A stretch of 64,000 bases of DNA from Macrophomina tecta (taxonomy: Eukaryota > Ascomycota > Dothideomycetes > Botryosphaeriales > Botryosphaeriaceae): positions 1,736,001-1,800,000 of the forward strand of contig JAKSGN010000036.1 in the NCBI GenBank assembly GCA_024180945.1. The letters run 5' to 3'. Position numbers and translations under genes: made by a program. Below, one piece after another: positions 58,541 through 64,000 of this stretch. The notes under the pieces were generated by a model that did not search any database, was not told the origin of the DNA, and saw only the letters and a program-made list of their open reading frames with translations. Every line of letters begins with the position of its first letter. Positions within the stretch are counted from its first letter, which is position 1.

Positions 58541-58548
58541 GCCAACGG
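58541..58548. repeat. 8-bp target-site duplication, left copy
   Basis: GCCAACGG immediately outside the left CAG terminus of the hAT element; identical to 61437-61444. Confidence 0.93.
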
Positions 58549-58567
58549 CAGCGTGTAAGGCGTCCCG
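58549..58567 (+). repeat. hAT terminal inverted repeat, left
   Basis: Nineteen bases starting CAGCGTGTAAGG, matching the complement of the right end at 61418-61436. Confidence 0.92.
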
Positions 58568-58605
58568 TCCCGTCCCGTCATAGGGTCTATGACGGGACGG
58601 GACGG
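58565..58605. repeat. perfect 19-bp hairpin in the left subterminal region
   Basis: Arms 58565-58583 and 58587-58605 are exact inverse complements (built from CCGTC units and GTCATAG) with a 3-nt loop GGT. The right arm's ATGACGGGACGG motif recurs near 58614 and, towards the other end, near 61337 and 61364. Such arrays are typical transposase-binding subterminal repeats. Confidence 0.88.
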
Positions 58606-58833
58606 TTGGAAAGGCATGACGGGACGTGACGCTTGAGCAAACCGACCGTCACCGACTCGTCAACGGTTGCTTACTAATCAAATAGTCGGTGGTTGAACAT
58701 TATTATGTTCGCTACTCTGGGGACGATTTCTGCGTATCCTGATTCCGGTCTAATGTCTTTGAGATTATGTTTCGCCCTCTATACCTACTATATAAGACCC
58801 GTACAGCATTTAACTCGTAAAAAGAAAGACCAA

Positions 58834-61296
58834 TCACACCTTTACAACTCTATTGAGGAGCCAATGCTTCTGGCAGATATCGGCCTCTATCGTGTCGTCA
58901 CCTAGCCTTGTGCGTTCATATGTGATGATTCGCCTAGTGTGACTGAACACGCGCTCTGGCTCCGCGCTCATGGCAAGTACGCTAAAGATGTCGAATGCCA
59001 TGCGCTGTAGGACTGGCCACTGGGCGCCCTCGGTGCCCCACCAAGCCAGAGGGTCGTTAACGGTGTAAGCTGTCGCTCCTGCATCCCAATAAGCCTGCAG
59101 CTGCGTTGACTCGAGTCGACGTCTCTTCTTTCCGCGCATACTAGCGTTACTAGGGCGGCCGAAGGCTTCGAAGTCAGCAAAACAGCTCCCTCTAGCTCGG
59201 CGAGACTCATCTTCGACCCACGGCTCCTCGTCCTCGTTCACATCTAGCTCTGCAAGATATCTAGCCTCGTACTGACAGTACATGCGACGTATGAAGCCTC
59301 TCGCCTTAGCGATCCAGCTCTTATGCGCCGCCCAGTTCTGTTCGAAGTATTCGAAGCGGTAGTTAGGGTGCAGGAATATCGCGGCGCAATAGACAGGTGA
59401 GTCGTCGACGCGCCTATAGTAGTCATTCAACTTATACCATCCAGCGTCGACCTTGGCTGAAAACTACTGCCAGTCGTCTGCAGTAACGTCACCACAGGTC
59501 AGCTGCCTCTCCAGATCGTCTACTACAGTCTTCAAATGCTTATACATAAAGTCCATAGCCTTGAGAGACTCCCAGATAGCACCGCGAGAACCCTCTCTCC
59601 CTGCGCTGTTCGCCCTACCTTCCATGTACTCAGTGAGCCTCTTAAAAGGCTCTAGAAGGTGGTAAAAGCGGCCGAGCTAGTCCCAATCCTAAGAGGAGAG
59701 GCGGTCTTGGCGGATATCGTATCCTTGGCCTTGCTTCTCATAGCGATCGATATAGCGATCGATCGCATGCCGCAACTTTAACGCCCGCTTCACCATATAG
59801 TAAACCGAACTCCAACGCACGCCCTGATCGACGATGAGGACGTAGTAGAAGACCTCATCTCCCCCATCCGGATCCGCATCCTCGTCTAGTGCCCGCTCTT
59901 CTGGAAGCTAACAATTACCGAAGGCGACGCGGCGCTGGTCGCTCCTATTGATAAACACGCAGATATTATACAGCTTTCCAATCGGGCCCTCCTTACTCCA
60001 CATCTCGAAGGCCTCCTCACTGTCTTCTATACGCCCGACCAGACTTTGCTTAAATTTCGAGACGCCTTTTCCAAAGAGAATGGCCTCGACGACAAGATTA
60101 ATTATATAGCCGATACAACGGATTCTATAGGATGGATAGTCAATAGGAATAAGAAGCTATAGTTCGCGCAGCATCTCCTCGTTGTTAGAGGCGTTATCGG
60201 CGACAAAGCAGCCAATACGGGTGTAATTAATGTCGTATGTTCGGATCGAGCTATAAACCGCCTTCGCAAGGTTCTCGCCGCTATAAGGGCCGATTATACG
60301 GGTAAAAGATAAGAGAGCCGTTCGGAGGCTACCACAGTGGTCAATAAAGTAGGAGTTCACGGCCAGATAGGCGCGCTTATTACCCTCGTCGCTGGTCTAC
60401 AAGTCTACGCTAAAATTAATCTTGCTACCCGTCTTAGAGACAAGCTCCTTAAGCTGCTGCCTCCGGTCCTTAAAGGACCACTTTACCCAGCTCGCTACAC
60501 CCATTGGGCTCTTCGGTATTGCTCGCTCGGCAGCAGGGCCACCCATAAGTATAACGTCGCGTAGTTCCTCGGAAGAAGCTTGCCGAAATAAGAGATTAAG
60601 CTTAATGACCGCATCGGTAAATGCTTGCTTAAATCGGAGATCGTGAAACGAGGTAACGAGCGAGTAGGAGGCCGAGGACGAGGACGATAGCGTCGAGGAT
60701 CGACGTTAGAAAAAGTCCTGGATCGGTGGTAGTTCTGGCTTCTTAGGTTTCCTTGGGTTGGAAATTTTATGTGCCTGCTCCAAGTGAGCCTCTACCGCAT
60801 AAATGCCCGTGAGCTTGTATACTCCGTCGCCATAGCGGCGGTCTAGCTGGCACTGTCTACATACAAACCAGCGGACGCCTCCATCAGACTCGCAGTCGGC
60901 GCCGTGGTCGAAAATCCACGAGATCCTAGTACCGGTAAACTGCGTTCGATGGCGCATGCGATAGCGGAGGCCCGGAATAAGCCTGCCCTTGCTATCTCGC
61001 ACCTTCGAGAGGTCTACATCGACGACTCTATAGGTGCTGTCTGGTCGGGGGCTCGCTGGCGATATGCTTCCCGCCGGAGGGTCGCTTGCAGTCACCGAAT
61101 GAGAGTCTTGGGAGCTAGGCATAGTCTGTGGAGGCATCGTGAATTCCGCATGGCTTTGTGGAGGGCGTGTTCCTTGGCAATGAGATGGAAGAGCGGGTAG
61201 GGTGTAAGAGTTTTCATTGGTGCTGGGCATGTTTGCACCGTTTGTGTCGGCATCAACAACACAAGAATTACCCGATTTGGTAAAGCCTGCCGTCAT
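58834..61296 (-). pseudogene. hAT transposase, seven in-frame stops
   Basis: One continuous 821-codon frame from ATG 61296 to TGA 58834 without any frameshift. The N-terminus is hydrophilic, then a BED-type finger (C146-x2-C149, H171-x4-H176). After the first stop (TAA at 60706-60708) follow the first catalytic Asp region (INFSVDL-stop-TSDEG) and the second (CFVADNASNN). Then comes RCIGYIINLVVE, where hAT proteins normally have a C-x2-H motif: the His reads as Tyr. The C-terminus has AWWGTEGAQWPVLQRMAFDIFSV and the dimerisation core SAEPERVFS...IEADICQKHWL. Six TAG stops lie near 60387, 60162, 59911, 59690, 59678 and 59467, where Trp or Gln would fit. C-to-T changes at CpA explain the six TAG stops, the TAA (if it was CAA) and the His-to-Tyr change. 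Confidence 0.9.
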
Positions 61297-61326
61297 CTGC
61301 CGTCATCTGCCGTCATCTGCCGTCAT
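61287..61326. repeat. 10-bp tandem repeat, four copies
   Basis: CTGCCGTCAT repeated four times at the right subterminal end, overlapping the transposase start codon (ATG on the minus strand lies inside the first unit). Confidence 0.92.
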
Positions 61327-61417
61327 TAGAGGCCTCATGACGGGACGGGACGTTTGAAACAGTCCATGACGGGACGGATTACGTAATCCGTTGACGAATC
61401 GTCACCGAATCGGCAAC

Positions 61418-61436
61418 CGGGACGCCTTACACGCTG
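61418..61436 (-). repeat. hAT terminal inverted repeat, right
   Basis: Inverse complement of the left terminus, ending ...CTTACACGCTG. Confidence 0.92.
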
Positions 61437-61444
61437 GCCAACGG
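61437..61444. repeat. 8-bp target-site duplication, right copy
   Basis: GCCAACGG, identical to the left copy; belongs to GH5 exon sequence (complement CCGTTGGC, codons for Pro-Leu-Ala). Confidence 0.93.
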
Positions 61445-62583
61445 CTTCAGCCCATCATCGAGACCGTCTCTCACGCACTCTGGGGAGTTGCCTGCCCTGT
61501 CTTCGTCGAGGTACTGGTGCACGTCGAACACGAGCTTCGTTGTAGTTCCATCCGTGTCGACAACGCTGGATAGGTACGGGCCGGATAGGGTATGGAAATC
61601 GCCGGCCGCAGAGAAGCTGAGAAAGAAGGGGGTTACTTCAGAAATTCGTCGAATGATTGTGATGTTGTGAGGGTCGGGCTTACTCCGTGCCTGCAAGAAG
61701 GATAGTCTGGGAGGTGGCGCCGACACTGCGGATGGTGTTGACGACCCACTGGAGAGTAGTAGCCCAGGTGGGGACATCAAGGTCGTGAGGCTGTTGCGGG
61801 CGTTTTCGCTCAGTCAGCTTGTCCAGTGTCCCAAAACACAGCATTTGGAGGATTCAGAGGGATACGCTCACCTCGTTCATGATGCCGAAGATGACTCTGT
61901 CCTGGTCCTTGTACTTTGTTGCCCTGTGATCATACGCACTAAGCTTTCCCACCTGTTCGGCAGCGTGTTTCTTGCTTACAGTTGCCACCATGCGTTGGTG
62001 AGGTGCTCGTTGGTAACCACGCCGTTAGACTGGCCGATAATGTTGCCATTCCAGCGCGCGTAGTTGTGCAGGTCAACGATGCACTTTGCTCCAGTAGCCA
62101 GACACGCCTGCACGAGTGCATCATACTTTGCGAAGTTCTCGGCATTGAAATCGACGCCGAGCTTGTTGTCGGCCAGGTACTGCCACGCGACTGGCAAACG
62201 GAAGACGTTTAGGCCGAGGTCATTGACGAAGTGCTGCATTTGACCTGCGCCATCAGGCCCATTGTACTGGGCCAATGGCGGATAGAGCTTGCTCAGGTCG
62301 CAGCTGCCATCAGTCGTGCAGGTGAAGTCAAAGCCAGCTATTAGTGGAGTGGTCAGAGAAAATGAATGGGAACCAGCTACTGGTAAGGGGAAATCGTAAC
62401 AGATACAAGATAGGAGCCCCTCCCCATCAGGGTAATGAGCACTTACCGATGTTCACACCAGCTGACAGATATTAGCAGTTATTCCATCAGATCAAGAGGG
62501 AAAGACTTACCTAGTTCGACCTTTGCCGAAGCAATCGCGGCAAGTGACAGCAGGATCGCAGCGTTTCCAGCCCTGCCGAGCAT

Positions 62584-63460
62584 TTTCAACCACAATTGCA
62601 GTCCTCAAACACGTTTTGAGTGAGGTTTACTGTCTTTAGAGCAGCCTCTCTGAGGCTATTTAAACACATTCAGTCTTATCTCTTTGTTCCTCGGCACGCA
62701 ATTTACGCCGGCATACGAGAAGCTCCGGCTCAGGACGATGGATTCGAGCATCAGACCAGGGAAATCCACTTAGCGCGAGAATTGCCTCACGCTATTTATC
62801 CCCGCCAATCATAGTCCGTCTCCGACAGTTGTTGGATCCCGGCCCCCATAATTCTGAACTCGCTTCGATGCACGATCTTGAAGGCTTGGCTTCTTATTGA
62901 TCACCAACACGAGGCCTTCAATCAGCCTCATCGGGTCTTGCCGTTTCCTGTGCCGGCAGAGGCGTATCCGGTCCAGGCCACGGGGAATAACAGGAAAAAG
63001 CAAACAAAGGTAGCGTTTAATTCGTATTCAGGCTCAGCCGTGGTTAGCTTGGCCGACTGGATAACAGAAGAGGAATGGAGAGAAAATGGATGAACGACTG
63101 CGTGCCGTAGTGCTTCTTTACTTCAGTTGGGAAATCCCGTCAGTTGTGGGTGCAGGTAACCGTCTTCGTGCGATTTCAGAGCGAATGGATTGCCAAAACC
63201 TGGGTACGGTAGCCATTACTATGTCTCGTTGTGATTTTAGTGCAGCTAGATATCGAAAGTATTTCTTGATTGCGCTTTGCCGCAATCTCTAAATCCAACA
63301 GGTGTTTGTCGGGCTTTCATGCTGTTTACTGGTTACCATGACACAGTTGCTCATCCTACACCTCTTTGGTCCCTGCTGACCGCACAACCACCAGCGGAAG
63401 CCTGTATTTGACAAGATAAATGTGACGAAGCGCATACGAAGCAGGCGCATCCATTTTGGC
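62584..63460. other. upstream region of the GH5 gene
   Basis: About 0.9 kb; GH5 promoter sequence and spacer. No gene seen. Confidence 0.45.
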
Positions 63461-64000
63461 TCACATGTGCTCAAAATAGCTCAATACTTCCGTCCACTTG
63501 CAGATTTGACTTCGAATGCTTGTCTCTGCTCGGCCGTAGCAAAGACGAGTAGTTGATATATGGAGTGGGTGAAAGAATGAGAAAACACGCAACAGCTTGT
63601 TCCTTTCTTGGAACCCTAAAGAATAATTTAACCAAAAATCAATCAAGGCATCAGCCCTTACCAGTTTCCCTTTGGTCTACGCTATTGCCCCACATCATTA
63701 ACCCACGTCGATCTTGGCTTCCTTGCACAATACTGCTGCCTGTTGTCATGAAACCAGATTTGCGGCCACGCCAATCCACCAGATGCTCACTCTGCACATC
63801 AGGCGTCTTTTGCTTTCCCCAAAATCCGCAGATGTAGCTGCTTCTCACACTGTCCTCCCTGTCGCTAGCTCCGACTTGCCCACCATTGCAGAGCTCCTCA
63901 TGGAGTCCAAGCTCCAGCTCGTCATCAGTCGCATTCTCTGGCAAAGCTAGCCTGACGAAGATGCTCAGAGGTGCCAATAAATATAGATATTTGAAGGTGG
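63461..64000 (-). CDS. possible 3' part of an unrecognised gene (cut by window edge)
   Basis: On the minus strand a frame enters from the window edge and runs without a stop to a GTAAGG donor at 63661. A 46-bp candidate intron (acceptor TTCTTTAG, 63616) joins it in phase to a second block ending at TGA 63461. The visible part is about 164 residues. It begins with a hydrophobic stretch (LYLLAPLSIFVRLALPE), then an acidic segment and GRKSGFMTTGSS. No family is recognised. Support is limited to the long open frame and the phase-consistent splice, so it could be chance. Confidence 0.3.

Larger units (their letters stand above)
58549..61436. mobile_element. complete hAT-superfamily DNA transposon, 2888 bp
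   Basis: Begins CAGCGTGTAAGGCGTCCCG and ends with its inverse complement (19 bp identical), flanked by a perfect 8-bp duplication, the length expected for hAT. Inside is a minus-strand transposase frame with an N-terminal BED-type finger and a C-terminal hAT dimerisation region. Both ends carry GACGGGACGG subterminal repeats, with a hairpin near the left end and a 10-bp tandem repeat near the right end. The transposase has seven stops, so the copy is not autonomous. The gene it split (GH5) is otherwise intact, which argues for a fairly recent insertion. Confidence 0.95.
58168..62583 (-). pseudogene. GH5 endoglucanase gene disrupted by hAT insertion
   Basis: Minus-strand exons: 62511-62583, 62447-62461 (15-bp microexon), 61980-62337, 61872-61923, 61684-61790, one exon now split as 61437-61616 plus 58511-58540, then 58370-58444 and 58168-58318. 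Without the insert and one target copy the exons total 347 codons in phase. A signal peptide (MLGRAGNAAILLSLAAIASA) is followed by GVNIAGFDF, LGLNVFRLPVAWQYL and NYARWNG. The acid/base Glu lies in VIFGIMNE (about 166), with FDVHQYLDED after it and the nucleophile Glu in ILTETGGGN (about 276). This is a family 5 endo-beta-1,4-glucanase of the small fungal type. The insertion falls after LKPLA; reading into the element meets TAA two codons later, giving a product of about 264 residues without the nucleophile. Nothing else in the gene looks damaged. Confidence 0.88.

Noticed and set aside
58834..61296. Programmed read-through or reassigned TAG in the transposase
   Set aside because: Six of seven stops are TAG, which is suggestive, but one is TAA, at least one TAG replaces Trp, and a conserved His is also changed. 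RIP-type mutation explains all of these; genes elsewhere in the window end normally at TAG.
61287..61326. Tandem 10-bp repeat as a CRISPR-like array
   Set aside because: The units are contiguous without spacers and lie in the hAT subterminal region of a eukaryotic genome.

Overview
The window is nuclear DNA of a filamentous ascomycete (Pezizomycotina; Dothideomycetes is possible but only a guess). The evidence is short GT-AG introns of about 46-180 bp, dispersed 5S rRNA genes, a large-subunit catalase with a C-terminal DJ-1-like domain, a HET-domain protein, a SLN1-type hybrid histidine kinase, a DUF3176-type membrane protein relic, and nonsense mutations of the kind left by repeat-induced point mutation (RIP). 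There is no operon logic. Genes lie on both strands, and I rebuilt exon structures by hand from splice sites and reading phase.

Layout. 1-33 kb is mostly a conserved housekeeping block: a small conserved protein (1.1 kb), catalase (6.3-8.5), a SPRY protein with PPxY motifs (9-10.2), the SWR1 chromatin remodeller (11-16) divergent from a complex I NDUFB8-like subunit (16.4-17.1), an MFS transporter carrying an apparent 1-nt frameshift (17.3-19.6), mitochondrial NADH-cytochrome b5 reductase (20.2-21.4), a RING-like protein (22.3-23), a peroxisomal SCP2 protein ending in AKL (23.5-24.4), an F-box-like protein (25.1-26.8) and the SLN1-type osmosensor kinase (29.3-33.1). 33-39 kb is a gene-poor stretch holding two nearly identical 5S rRNA genes that bracket a mutated DUF3176-type gene and a possible small cysteine-rich secreted protein. 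39-58 kb is accessory: a GPI-anchored Ser/Thr/Pro-rich wall protein, an alpha/beta hydrolase, a fungal rhodopsin-like 7TM protein, a secreted beta-sandwich-like protein, a decayed small secreted protein, a SnoaL/NTF2-like secreted protein, a class II lyase of the adenylosuccinate lyase/CMLE superfamily, and a HET-domain protein.

The most striking locus is 58.2-62.6 kb. A gene for a secreted GH5 endoglucanase is split by a complete hAT transposon (58549-61436) with matching terminal inverted repeats and a perfect 8-bp target-site duplication (GCCAACGG). Host exons on both sides are otherwise intact and in phase. The 821-codon transposase frame has no frameshift but seven in-frame stops, nearly all explicable as CpA-to-TpA changes, and an expected histidine of the hAT C-x2-H motif reads as tyrosine. 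The element therefore looks RIP-inactivated although its insertion footprint is fresh.

I see no CRISPR, plasmid, phage or other bacterial-type system, and no convincing tRNA.
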